Origin: an uncultured Bacteroidales bacterium
Lineage (GTDB): Bacteria; Bacteroidota; Bacteroidia; Bacteroidales; Bacteroidaceae
Direction: 5' to 3'
Length of the DNA: 10,813 bases
Assembly: GCA_902768605.1 (NCBI GenBank)
Contig: CACXLY010000084.1
Location: 1-10,813, forward strand
Of the stretch, positions 1-6,846 are shown one piece after another (positions within the stretch are counted from its first letter, which is position 1; the number at the start of each line of letters is the position of its first letter). The notes under the pieces were generated by a model that ran no database searches, was not told where the DNA came from, and saw only the letters and a program-made list of their open reading frames with translations. The translations under genes and the position numbers were made by a program.

Positions 1-903
1 CATATTGTGCCAGGGGCGTGCCTCTGGGGTTTCATACACGGGTGATGCAGTCACTGTGCGTTTCAGATGAAATTCTCCCGTTGTGGTGCTGAGGGACCAA
101 CCGCTGCCGCCTGTTTTATTCTCGATGGAATACCCTTCGAAGGTGTCGGGCTTCGTGCCGTAGCCTTCAACAGGCCATATAATACCCAGCTTGCTGCCCT
201 TGGGAATAACATCTACATAGTAGCTAACATTATTCAACGTGACATAAGAATGTCCGTCTGCGCTCCAGAAACGGGGATTCTCAGCTTTTTGGAGCCCTTC
301 ATTGCATATTTTTGCTAGCCATTTGAAGCCTACAAGATTGGATAGGGACACATGCTTGCCGAGGACGATTTCACGTTTTATTGCCAGTGCTTTACAATTG
401 TAAAATGCGTCGGCTTCACATTTCTCTAACATTGGGAAGTCGCCGCTATACAGATCATGGCAAGAAGCGAAGGCTTCCTCACCTATGTACTTAACATAAG
501 AAAAGTCAAAAGTTTTCAGTTCTGTTGTTAAATAGAATGCACCTTTTTTAATGGTGACTGGCTCCGTACGCGGCTGAAACTCTACACATTTTACATTGGT
601 ACCCGCAAAGGCATATTCACCAATTGTTTTGACACTCGGTGAAAGTTTAAGCGTGAACTCCTTATCGACGGTATAGTTTCTCCATGGAGCAGTAGTCACT
701 TCAGAACACCATCTGTCCGGTTTTGTCTTGTAATCAGGAATGACCTCCGCACTTATGTAGAGCACTTGATTCCCGTTATCATCTTCGTTGATTTGCCATC
801 CGCCGGCTCCATTTGGGAATGCTCCGCTCTTGAGCACTCTCAAGGCACTTGCGCTCCCTGCCGTTACCAACAGACAGAGAAGCAGAAGTAATCGTTTCTT
901 CAT
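1..903 (-). CDS. Secreted BspA-like leucine-rich-repeat protein, 3' end beyond the window
   Basis: The minus strand is open for all 301 codons from an ATG at 903 to the window edge, so the C-terminus is missing. Residues 1-20 (MKKRLLLLLCLLVTAGSASA) form a typical signal peptide, placing the protein outside the cytoplasm. Residues about 85-182 carry the LRR_5/BspA-type signature, a spaced I-G-x-x-A-F-x-x-C-x-x-L pattern: IGEYAFAG at 94-101, KKGAFYLTTELKTF at 118-131, IGEEAFASCHDL at 140-151 and ADAFYNCKAL at 164-173. Family members are surface or secreted proteins implicated in adhesion or binding; the ligand here cannot be told. The rest (183-301) shows no motif I recognise. It lies 216 bases downstream of the TPR/AraC-type regulator on the same strand and could be its target or be co-transcribed with it; neither is shown. 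I found no consensus -7 box directly before it. A sorting domain may lie in the missing part. Confidence 0.82.
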   Translation of the reverse strand, partial: MKKRLLLLLCLLVTAGSASALRVLKSGAFPNGAGGWQINEDDNGNQVLYISAEVIPDYKTKPDRWCSEVTTAPWRNYTVDKEFTLKLSPSVKTIGEYAFAGTNVKCVEFQPRTEPVTIKKGAFYLTTELKTFDFSYVKYIGEEAFASCHDLYSGDFPMLEKCEADAFYNCKALAIKREIVLGKHVSLSNLVGFKWLAKICNEGLQKAENPRFWSADGHSYVTLNNVSYYVDVIPKGSKLGIIWPVEGYGTKPDTFEGYSIENKTGGSGWSLSTTTGEFHLKRTVTASPVYETPEARPWHNM

Positions 904-1054
904 AGTGTTTGTAATTTAAGTTAATAAATAAGGTTTATTGGTTATTTGTTTCAAGTTTTCCGCCTTTATTATATCAAGAATTATAGAATTTGAGAATTAG
1001 TATTTTAAGTCCCGACAGTTCCGATTCTATGTAATACTCTAATCCTCTGCATTC
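904..1054. other. AT-rich spacer upstream of the BspA-like gene
   Basis: This spacer must contain the start region of the BspA-like gene, but no good match to the TAnnTTTG -7 box lies 20-30 bases before its ATG on the minus strand. The nearest resemblance, TAACTTAA (complement of 916-923), is only 13 bases from the ATG and lacks the final TG. Read-through from the regulator gene, or a non-consensus promoter, is possible. I see no RNA gene here. Confidence 0.4.
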
Positions 1055-1141
1055 TTATTTTCTACATTTCTTATTTTCTACATTTCTTCATTTTCTACAT
1101 TTCTTATTTTCTCATTCTCTCATTCTTTCATTCTTTCATTT
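1055..1141. repeat. Two adjoining short tandem repeats at the 3' end of the regulator gene
   Basis: The first array has a 16-base unit TTATTTTCTACATTTC, perfect at 1055-1070 and 1071-1086, followed by a 17-base variant at 1087-1103 and a partial unit from 1104. It passes into a second array of 8-base units: TCTCATTC at 1110-1117 and 1118-1125, TTTCATTC at 1126-1133 and TTTCATTT at 1134-1141. The second array runs 22 bases into the regulator gene, so the stop codon and last codons of that gene are made of repeat sequence. On the minus strand the array is purine-rich. Confidence 0.85.
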
Positions 1142-2886
1142 TTCACTTCGCTGGGCATGATGCCGTAGAAGTTCTTGAAGGCTCGGGTGAAGTTGGGCAC
1201 CTGGGCATATCCGCAGCGTTCTGCCACCTCGGCGATGGTGATGTCGCTATACTGCTGCAGCAGGTATTTGGCTTTCTCCATGCGGGTCTGCAGGATGTAC
1301 TTCTTGGGTGTAACGTCGAGCATCTGTGAGAGGCGGCGTCGCAGGGTGACAGTATTGATGTGCATGTGCGAGGCTATGGTGTCGACGTCGGTCACGCCCT
1401 TCTCGGTCAAGAGGTATATCACGCCACCCAGTTGCTCCAGAAACTCGCGGTCGTCATCGGTGAGCGTGCCGGAGCTTTGCAGAGCATTGGCCACGACGTT
1501 CTGGTACTGCCGGTAGATTTGTGCATTCTGGTCTTCGGCTTGACTGATTTGCTGCTCATAGTTCATCACCTTGTGGCGGTGGCGCCGGTAGGTATAGACG
1601 ATGGCAAGGACAAGGATGGTGAGCGCCACGACAGAGCCGATGCCGACCGAGAGGAGCAAGAGGCGGCTCTGGCGCCTGGAGGCTTCGGCCTGCTCCTGCA
1701 GTATGTCGTTGTAGTATAGGGCATTGTATTTTGCCAATGCCTCGCTCGTCTCGGTCTGATAGATGGAGTCCTGCAGGAGTTTAGCCCGCTCCAGGTGCAG
1801 CATGGCCTGGGAGGGAGCGGAGGCTTTCGTGGTGCGGTAGAGTCCCTCGCGCGCGTGCAGTTCATTATATTTATCGCCCTGCTTCAGGAAGAGCATGGCG
1901 GCCTCCAGGTAGCACTGAGCCGCCTCGGGGTTCTTGCCCTCACTCTCCAGGATGTCGCCCAGCTGGTTCTGGCAGATGCCCCAGGAGTGGTAGTTCCTGG
2001 CCTTGTAGAGGAGGGGGATGGCCTGCTGGAGCGAACGGCGTGCCTCGCTGGCCTTGGAGAGGCTCATCTGTGCGCTTGCCAGCTGCGAGAGGCGGATGCC
2101 GATGCGTGCGCTGTCGCCCGTGAGGCGTTCCGTCTCGAGGGCTTTCTGGGCATATTCCAGCGCCTGCTGCTTGTCGTCGAGCGAGCGATAGAGCTCCGAT
2201 GCGGTGCCGAAGAGGACGGCCCGCCGTGCGAGGTTGTCGGTGAGGCTGTTGGCAGCAATGGCTTCGCTGATGTACTTCTCGGCCTCGCGGGGCTTGCCTG
2301 CAGCTGTGAGGACGCTGGCGATGCTGTTGAGCGTGGAGCTGAGGCGGTCGAAGTCGCCCGACTTCTTGTCCAAGAGGTAGCAGTGATGGAGTGCCTTGGC
2401 CGCTTTGTCGTATGCGCTCATGCGGAAGTAGGCAGCCCCGAGCAGGCCATAGACGTCGCTGCGGGAGGCGTCGTCCACCACGGTGCGCTGCGAGGCACTG
2501 GTCAGCAGGTCGATGGCTTTCTGATAACTGCCTTCGCCGTATAAGAACTCTGCTGCATAATAAAAGACGTTGACGTCGACAGAATCGATGTGCGAGCCGG
2601 CAGGGAACCGGATAGGCTCGTCGATGTAGCCTGACTCCAGAAGGTAGGAGAAGAAGTCGTTTGCGAGCTTCAGGCGGCTGCCCGGGTCCTTGCACCCGAC
2701 GTATCGGCTGGCATAATTCTCTATCTGCTCAGCCTCGGCAGAAGTCTGTGCATGCAGCGGCTGGGACAGACAGAGGAGCAGGCAGAGCAAAAGGCCTGCA
2801 GCCCCATGGAGGGCGACCTGATGCCATGCGCCGACAGGTTTGCTGAACAAGGGATTCATCATTCTGGGCAAAAATATTGTATTCAT
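1120..2886 (-). CDS. Membrane-spanning TPR / AraC-type transcriptional regulator
   Basis: This 588-residue protein fits a one-piece sensor-regulator. Order of parts: a hydrophobic signal or anchor (core about residues 28-40, possible cleavage after LHAQ at 47); a helical tetratricopeptide-like region about 105-380, with several A-x-x-x-Y and G-x-x-x-x-A type repeats; one membrane helix about 409-431 followed by the basic stretch YRRHRHK; a short helical linker; and a C-terminal AraC-type domain about 500-588 with two helix-turn-helices (TIASHMHINTVTLRRRL and TIAEVAERCGYAQVPNFTRA). The likely topology is a periplasmic TPR part sensing a ligand or partner and a cytoplasmic HTH binding DNA. Such architectures are common in Bacteroidetes; the signal is unknown. 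A TTG start at 2916 would lie inside the -7 promoter box, so I chose the ATG at 2886; ATGs at 2862 and 2859 are also possible. The C-terminus (KNERMKE) is encoded in a tandem repeat. The BspA-like gene downstream is a plausible target. Confidence 0.88.
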   Translation of the reverse strand: MNTIFLPRMMNPLFSKPVGAWHQVALHGAAGLLLCLLLCLSQPLHAQTSAEAEQIENYASRYVGCKDPGSRLKLANDFFSYLLESGYIDEPIRFPAGSHIDSVDVNVFYYAAEFLYGEGSYQKAIDLLTSASQRTVVDDASRSDVYGLLGAAYFRMSAYDKAAKALHHCYLLDKKSGDFDRLSSTLNSIASVLTAAGKPREAEKYISEAIAANSLTDNLARRAVLFGTASELYRSLDDKQQALEYAQKALETERLTGDSARIGIRLSQLASAQMSLSKASEARRSLQQAIPLLYKARNYHSWGICQNQLGDILESEGKNPEAAQCYLEAAMLFLKQGDKYNELHAREGLYRTTKASAPSQAMLHLERAKLLQDSIYQTETSEALAKYNALYYNDILQEQAEASRRQSRLLLLSVGIGSVVALTILVLAIVYTYRRHRHKVMNYEQQISQAEDQNAQIYRQYQNVVANALQSSGTLTDDDREFLEQLGGVIYLLTEKGVTDVDTIASHMHINTVTLRRRLSQMLDVTPKKYILQTRMEKAKYLLQQYSDITIAEVAERCGYAQVPNFTRAFKNFYGIMPSEVKNERMKE

Positions 2887-2913
2887 GTCGTGTTGTTCTT
2901 CATATTTCTGGGG

Positions 2914-2921
2914 CAAAGTTA
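2914..2921 (-). promoter_or_regulatory. Bacteroidetes-type -7 box for the TPR/AraC-type regulator
   Basis: On the minus strand this reads TAACTTTG, a full match to the TAnnTTTG -7 element of Bacteroidetes housekeeping promoters. The ATG at 2886 begins 28 bases beyond the inner end of the box, a spacing close to that of the other two boxes in this window. No TTTG-like -33 element stands at the expected distance, so the promoter may be weak or activator-dependent. Confidence 0.6.
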
Positions 2922-2931
2922 CAGGTTTTCC

Positions 2932-3006
2932 TTATCATTTTTGTTAGCATTAAATGAAAAAGATTTATCATTTCGTGATGGATTGGCACTTTTTTGCACT
3001 TCGTGC
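2932..3006. promoter_or_regulatory. Divergent control region with small direct and inverted repeats
   Basis: Between the regulator and SIMPL genes are two copies of TTATCATTT (2932-2940 and 2965-2973), two copies of GCACTT (2986-2991 and 2996-3001, ten bases apart, about one helical turn) and an inverted GCAC/GTGC (2996-2999 and 3003-3006). Paired direct repeats are typical of AraC-family binding sites, so autoregulation is conceivable. The repeats are short enough to arise by chance in AT-rich DNA, and this remains a guess. Confidence 0.25.
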
Positions 3007-3095
3007 GACATTTCTTACCACGAGAGCCAGGAAGGCGAGATGTTATTTTTCTATAAAATCATAGCAGGAGCGATGGTAAATACAGAAAGATGTCA

Positions 3096-3103
3096 TAACT
3101 TTG
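3096..3103 (+). promoter_or_regulatory. Bacteroidetes-type -7 box for the SIMPL-domain gene
   Basis: TAACTTTG matches the TAnnTTTG consensus exactly. The chosen ATG at 3128 starts 25 bases after the box end. The -33 position (about 3073-3076, ATGG) is a poor match to TTTG. The box rules out the TTG at 3101 as a start, since that codon lies within it. Confidence 0.6.
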
Positions 3104-3127
3104 CAAGCGGAACAAAGTGAGAATACT

Positions 3128-3850
3128 ATGAAGACAATGCAGTTCAAGTACGTCGGCGAGGCGTTAATTCTCGCCATCGGTCTCTTCCTGGCAGGAGGAG
3201 CCATCAGTAAAGGTATCGTGAAGTTCAAGGAGATGGACCGCACCGTAACGGCTAAAGGTCTCTCGGAGAAAGAGGTGAAAGCCGACAAGGTGACGTGGCC
3301 TTTGAAGTTCAAAGAGCTGGGCAACGACCCGGCTGAACTCTACGAAACCATCGCGAAGGACACTCGCACCATCGTGGACTTCCTGAAAGCAAACGGCATC
3401 AACGACGAGGAAATCACACAAGCCCCGCCACAGATGGTTGACCAGCAGGCCAACATGAGCTACAGCAGCGAGACGGTTCGCTATCGCTACAAAGCAAACT
3501 GCGTGGTGACCGTCGTGAGCAAGAACGTGGACCTCGTGCGCAAGCTTGTCAACAAACAGGCCGACCTAATGCGCCAAGGCGTCACCATCATCGGCAATGA
3601 ATACGATGACGATGGGAACGTGAGCTACGAGTTCACGGGTCTCAACGAGATTAAGCCTGAGATGATTGCCGAAGCCACAAAGAACGCTCGCAAGACAGCG
3701 GAACGCTTTGCAGAAGACTCCAACAGCAAGCTCGGCAAGATTCGTACTGCCGACCAAGGCCAGTTCAGCATCGAGAGCCGCGACCAGAACACGCCGTGGC
3801 TCAAGAATGTCCGCGTCGTCACAACCGTCGTCTATTACCTGAAGGACTAA
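3128..3850 (+). CDS. SIMPL-domain (DUF541, YggE-like) membrane-anchored protein
   Basis: This 240-residue protein has one N-terminal hydrophobic segment (about residues 9-27, GEALILAIGLFLAGGAISKG) that acts as a membrane anchor or uncleaved signal. The remainder fits the SIMPL/DUF541 fold: the opening strand RTVTAKGLSEKEVKADK, a middle region with YRYKANCVVTVVSKNVDLV, and the conserved late helix AEATKNARKTAERFAEDSN followed by a final strand ending VVTTVVYYLKD. E. coli YggE is the best-known bacterial member and has been linked to oxidative stress tolerance; the biochemical activity of the family is not established. The domain should sit on the periplasmic side. The start is the ATG downstream of the -7 box; an ATG three codons later is possible. 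It is divergent from the regulator gene, so the two may share control, but nothing in the sequence proves a functional link. A tandem repeat begins 4 bases after its stop codon. Confidence 0.85.
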   Translation: MKTMQFKYVGEALILAIGLFLAGGAISKGIVKFKEMDRTVTAKGLSEKEVKADKVTWPLKFKELGNDPAELYETIAKDTRTIVDFLKANGINDEEITQAPPQMVDQQANMSYSSETVRYRYKANCVVTVVSKNVDLVRKLVNKQADLMRQGVTIIGNEYDDDGNVSYEFTGLNEIKPEMIAEATKNARKTAERFAEDSNSKLGKIRTADQGQFSIESRDQNTPWLKNVRVVTTVVYYLKD

Positions 3851-3853
3851 GTA

Positions 3854-3886
3854 ATTTACGATTTGACGATTTACTATTTACGATTT
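3854..3886. repeat. Short repeats of ACGATTT after the SIMPL gene
   Basis: ATTTACGATTT occurs perfectly at 3854-3864 and 3876-3886, with a further ACGATTT at 3866-3872 between them. The array starts four bases after the stop codon of the SIMPL gene. No intrinsic terminator with a T-run is evident here. Confidence 0.75.
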
Positions 3887-3927
3887 AGCAAATTCGTCAT
3901 TTACAGGGCGAGACAAAATAAGCAACA

Positions 3928-3954
3928 ACGGATTACACGGATTTCACGGATTAA
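3928..3954. repeat. 9-bp tandem repeat, three units (ACGGATTNN)
   Basis: The units are ACGGATTAC (3928-3936), ACGGATTTC (3937-3945) and ACGGATTAA (3946-3954). This is a second array in the same intergenic region, with a different sequence from the ACGATTT array. From memory, runs of this kind occur between genes in Bacteroidales genomes, but I cannot verify that here. Confidence 0.8.
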
Positions 3955-4036
3955 AGGGCCGTTCCACTTTTCTTGTCTATTTTCCTAACTAAAATGACAG
4001 AAATGATAATTTCCTTGAAAAAAAATGAGGAAAATG

Positions 4037-4067
4037 TTTGGCAAAAAGAAATAAATACGTAATTTTG
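4037..4067 (+). promoter_or_regulatory. Promoter of the trp operon (-33 and -7 boxes)
   Basis: TTTG at 4037-4040 matches the -33 element and TAATTTTG at 4060-4067 matches the TAnnTTTG -7 element, separated by 19 bases, which is the spacing expected for Bacteroidetes primary sigma factor promoters. Transcription should begin about 4072-4076, some 20 bases before the leader peptide ATG and about 170 bases before trpB. This is the best promoter in the window. Confidence 0.85.
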
Positions 4068-4094
4068 CATCAACAAACAGAAAAAAGTACAAAT

Positions 4095-4142
4095 ATGATG
4101 ACAATTAACAATTGGTGGTGGCGTGATTCGAGATTAGTTTAG
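4095..4142 (+). CDS. trpL: trp leader peptide with three tandem Trp codons
   Basis: A 15-codon reading frame encodes MMTINNWWWRDSRLV and ends in TAG at 4140-4142. Three consecutive TGG codons at 4113-4121 in so short a frame, between a trp promoter and an intrinsic terminator in front of trpB, are the hallmark of a leader peptide whose translation senses charged tRNA-Trp. The upstream sequence (AAAAAAGTACAAAT) is A-rich, as usual for translation starts in this phylum. The second ATG (4098) is an equally possible start. A ribosome stalled on the Trp codons would cover the left arm of the first hairpin (from 4122), while one that reached the stop codon would cover the right arm (4146-4154). The peptide itself probably has no function. 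Homology to E. coli trpL is not implied; this is an analogous element. Confidence 0.85.
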   Translation: MMTINNWWWRDSRLV

Positions 4143-4216
4143 TCGCGAAGCACGAAGCCGTTGTATATTGTCAAAAACATAAGAAAGAGGCTCGTCGATA
4201 GCGACGGGCCTCTTTT
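4122..4216 (+). promoter_or_regulatory. trp attenuator: alternative RNA hairpins
   Basis: Three mutually exclusive pairings can be read. Pause hairpin 1:2: CGTGATTCG (4122-4130) pairs with CGAAGCACG (4146-4154), eight pairs and one A-G mismatch around a 15-base loop containing the leader stop codon. Antiterminator 2:3: ACGAAGCC (4152-4159) pairs with GGCTCGT (4189-4195), seven pairs with A4155 bulged. Terminator 3:4: 4187-4197 with 4202-4212. Region 2 cannot pair with both 1 and 3, and region 3 cannot pair with both 2 and 4. Arm 1 starts directly after the three Trp codons, so low charged tRNA-Trp should stall the ribosome, free region 2, form 2:3 and let transcription run into trpB. The pairings were found by eye, without energy calculation. 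Confidence 0.8.
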
Positions 4217-4218
4217 CT
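4187..4218 (+). terminator. Intrinsic terminator of the trp attenuator
   Basis: GAGGCTCGTCG (4187-4197) pairs with CGACGGGCCTC (4202-4212) through 11 positions, one of them a T-G wobble, around the four-base loop ATAG, followed by TTTTCT. The A-rich bases before the stem (AAGAAA) face this T-run. It lies between the leader peptide and trpB, 30 bases before the trpB start, so it can only serve as a conditional terminator of the operon it precedes. Confidence 0.92.
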
Positions 4219-4247
4219 GTATATAATATCAAACTATAAATATAATA

Positions 4248-5453
4248 ATGTATATGAGCTATCACGTTGACAAGAAAGGCTTTTACGGAGAGTTCGGTGG
4301 GGCATACGTGCCTGAGATTCTCTATGGGACGCTCGAGGCTTTGCGCGAGCAGTACCAGCAAATCATTGACAGTGAGGAGTTTCTGCAGGAATACTACAGT
4401 CTCTTGCGCGACTATGTAGGTCGTCCGAGCCCACTCTATTATGCGAAACGCATGAGCGAGAAGTACGGCTGCCAGCTCTATCTGAAGCGCGAGGACCTGA
4501 ATCATACAGGCGCTCACAAGATAAACAATGCAATCGGACAAATTCTCTTGGCCCAACGTATGGGCAAGAAGCGCATCATTGCCGAGACGGGAGCCGGCCA
4601 GCACGGTGTCGCAACGGCTACGGTCTGTGCCTTGATGGGAATGCCTTGCCGCGTTTATATGGGTGCTTTAGACGTTCAGCGTCAACACATTAATGTGGAG
4701 CGAATGAAGATGCTGGGTGCTGAAGTCTTTCCCGTAGAGAGCGGCAACAAGACACTCAAAGACGCAACAAACGAGGCGATACGCGACTGGTGCTGCCATC
4801 CGAGCGATACCTTTTATATAATAGGCAGTACAGTCGGGCCGCATCCCTACCCCGAAATGGTTGCCAAGCTGCAGAGCGTCATCAGCAAGGAGATACGCTT
4901 CCAGCTTCAGGAAAAGGTTGGCCGTGATTGGCCGGACTACCTCATCGCCTGCGTTGGCGGCGGAAGTAATGCTGCAGGTACTATCTATCACTACCTCGAC
5001 GACGAGCGTGTGAAGATTGTTCTCGGCGAAGCTGGCGGCAAAGGCATGGAGACGGAGATGACTGCGGCGTCGCTGAACATCGGCACTGTCGGCATTCTGC
5101 ACGGCAGTCGCATCAAGGTGATGCAGACCGACGATGGCCAAATCATCGAGCCTTACAGCATCAGCGCCGGCCTGGACTATCCTGGTACAGGTCCCATGCA
5201 CTGCAACCTCTTCGAGACAGGTAGGGCGAAGGTCCTCGCAGTCAACGACGACGAAGCACTCGCAGCCGCCTTCGAGCTCACCCGACTCGAAGGCATCATC
5301 CCCGCCCTCGAAAGCAGCCACGCCCTCGCGCTACTCTCTAAGATGAAGTTCAAACCAGAAGATGTGGTCGTGCTTACCGTTAGTGGTCGCGGCGACAAAG
5401 ACCTCGCAACCTATCTTAACCATAAAGACGAAATTGATTATGAGCGCATATAA
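4248..5453 (+). CDS. trpB: Tryptophan synthase beta chain
   Basis: TrpB condenses indole with L-serine to tryptophan using pyridoxal phosphate, normally in an alpha2-beta2 complex with TrpA in the cytoplasm. The 401 residues match the usual length. Visible landmarks: [10 protein letters not shown] near the N-terminus, [17 protein letters not shown], the PLP-binding lysine in [10 protein letters not shown] (K91), the catalytic glutamate in AETGAGQHG (E113), the phosphate-binding GGGSNAAG (237-244) and GLDYPGTGP. It resembles the TrpA-partnered TrpB1 type and not the stand-alone TrpB2 type, judged by motif and length. ATG codons at 4248 and 4254 are both plausible starts. It is first in the operon, 30 bases after the attenuator terminator, and its last 14 bases overlap trpE. 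The gene looks fully intact although its partner gene trpA at the other end of the operon is damaged. Confidence 0.97.
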   Translation: MYMSYHVDKKGFYGEFGGAYVPEILYGTLEALREQYQQIIDSEEFLQEYYSLLRDYVGRPSPLYYAKRMSEKYGCQLYLKREDLNHTGAHKINNAIGQILLAQRMGKKRIIAETGAGQHGVATATVCALMGMPCRVYMGALDVQRQHINVERMKMLGAEVFPVESGNKTLKDATNEAIRDWCCHPSDTFYIIGSTVGPHPYPEMVAKLQSVISKEIRFQLQEKVGRDWPDYLIACVGGGSNAAGTIYHYLDDERVKIVLGEAGGKGMETEMTAASLNIGTVGILHGSRIKVMQTDDGQIIEPYSISAGLDYPGTGPMHCNLFETGRAKVLAVNDDEALAAAFELTRLEGIIPALESSHALALLSKMKFKPEDVVVLTVSGRGDKDLATYLNHKDEIDYERI

Positions 5454-6846
5454 GTTCCGCTTCCACACGGCAAGCAAGAAGGTCCTTGGCGACCTCATTA
5501 CACCCGTCAGCGCTTACCTGAAGGTGCGCGACGCTTATCCGCAAAGCGCACTCATGGAGAGTAGCGACTATCACGGCGGAGAGAACGCGAAATCGTTCAT
5601 TGCACTACACCCCATCGCAAGTGTCAGCATCGAGCACAGCATAGGTTTCTGCCGTTTTCCCGACGGCACAACCGAGAAGCACACTATCGGCAAGGACTAT
5701 GACACCGCACGCCTCATCAGCGAATTCCTCAGCAGCTTCAGCATCGAGGGCAACGACGTGAGCTACTGCGGACTGTATGGCTACACGACGTTCAACGCGG
5801 TCCGCTACTTCGAGAACATTGCCGTCAAGGACGAGACGCAAGAGGAAAACGACGCGCCCGACATGCTCTATATATTATATAAAGATGTAGTGGTGTTCGA
5901 TCACTTCCGTAATGAACTCACGCTTATCGAGCTGCTTGCCGATGGGGAACAGGACGACCTCGACCAACTGGAGCGCGACCTCGCCAGCCGCAACTATCAG
6001 GCGTTCGACTTCCGGCCCGTGGGCGAATGTACAAGCACGCTGACCGACGACGAGCACCGCGAGAACATCCGTCGCGGCATACAGCATTGCCTGCGCGGCG
6101 ACGTGTTCCAAATCGTCCTCTCTCGCCGTTTCAAGCAGCGCTACGAAGGCGATGACTTCAAGCTTTATCGTGCCTTGCGAAGCATTAACCCCAGCCCGTA
6201 TCTCTTCTACTTCGACTTCGGCGGCTTCCGCATCTTTGGCTCGTCGCCCGAGACACACTGCCGCATCGAGAACCGTCACGCTTACATCGACCCGATTGCA
6301 GGCACCACGAAGCGCACCGGCAACAGCGAAACAGACCGACAGAATGCTGAGTACCTGCGCAACGACCCGAAGGAAAATGCCGAGCACGTCATGCTGGTTG
6401 ACCTTGCACGCAACGACCTCTCGCACAACTGCCACAATGTGAAGGTCGATTTCTACAAGGACATGCAGTTCTACAGCCACGTCATCCATCTCGTCAGCCG
6501 CGTCAGCGGAGAGCTCGACAACGAGGCTGACCCCATCAAGACATTTATTGACACGTTCCCCGCAGGCACGCTGTCGGGCGCTCCCAAAGTGCGGGCCATG
6601 CAACTCATCTCTGAGTACGAGCCTCACAATCGCGGTGCCTACGGCGGCTGCATCGGGTTTATTGGTTTCGAGGGCAATCTCAACCAAGCCATCACGATAC
6701 GCACCTTCGTCAGCCGCAACAACGAGCTTTGGTTCCAAGCAGGTGGTGGCATCGTTGCCAAAAGCAACGTGGAGTACGAACTTCAAGAGGTTAACAATAA
6801 GCTTGGGGCACTTCGCCGAGCCATCGAAATAGCAGGAAAATTATGA
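5440..6846 (+). CDS. trpE: Anthranilate synthase component I
   Basis: TrpE makes anthranilate from chorismate with ammonia delivered by TrpG; it is the first committed step of the pathway. The 468 residues have the N-terminal regulatory half and a C-terminal chorismate-binding domain. Visible signatures: LMES at 38-41, corresponding to the LLES element of tryptophan feedback inhibition in other TrpE proteins; then in the catalytic half [80 protein letters not shown] and [16 protein letters not shown]. The frame is open upstream to a GTG at 5362, but that would add 26 residues inside trpB with no TrpE character; the ATG at 5440 gives the normal N-terminus and a 14-base overlap with trpB, which suggests translational coupling. 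Its stop overlaps the trpG start (ATGA). Retention of LMES suggests that enzyme-level feedback adds to attenuation. Confidence 0.96.
   Translation: MSAYKFRFHTASKKVLGDLITPVSAYLKVRDAYPQSALMESSDYHGGENAKSFIALHPIASVSIEHSIGFCRFPDGTTEKHTIGKDYDTARLISEFLSSFSIEGNDVSYCGLYGYTTFNAVRYFENIAVKDETQEENDAPDMLYILYKDVVVFDHFRNELTLIELLADGEQDDLDQLERDLASRNYQAFDFRPVGECTSTLTDDEHRENIRRGIQHCLRGDVFQIVLSRRFKQRYEGDDFKLYRALRSINPSPYLFYFDFGGFRIFGSSPETHCRIENRHAYIDPIAGTTKRTGNSETDRQNAEYLRNDPKENAEHVMLVDLARNDLSHNCHNVKVDFYKDMQFYSHVIHLVSRVSGELDNEADPIKTFIDTFPAGTLSGAPKVRAMQLISEYEPHNRGAYGGCIGFIGFEGNLNQAITIRTFVSRNNELWFQAGGGIVAKSNVEYELQEVNNKLGALRRAIEIAGKL

Noticed and set aside
67..318. A small plus-strand open frame at the left edge
   Set aside because: The opposite strand is continuously open for 301 codons with a signal peptide and LRR_5 motifs, so this frame is a shadow of the BspA-like gene.
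1795..2544. A 249-codon open frame antisense to the TPR region of the regulator
   Set aside because: It mirrors a gene with clear TPR, membrane and AraC-type features. The translated product is low in recognisable structure and has no promoter.
4113..4124. TGGTGGTGGCG as the core of a T-box riboswitch
   Set aside because: It resembles the GGTGG part of a T-box antiterminator only superficially. It lies before the terminator stem without the needed pairing, there is no Stem I or specifier loop, and the codons read in frame as Trp in a leader peptide.
5362..5439. Upstream GTG start for TrpE
   Set aside because: It would add 26 residues encoded inside trpB. The ATG at 5440 gives the usual TrpE N-terminus and a 14-base overlap.
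5875..6786. A 303-codon open frame antisense to trpE
   Set aside because: It lies entirely on the opposite strand of a well-conserved gene. It arises from the codon bias of trpE and has no recognisable motif.
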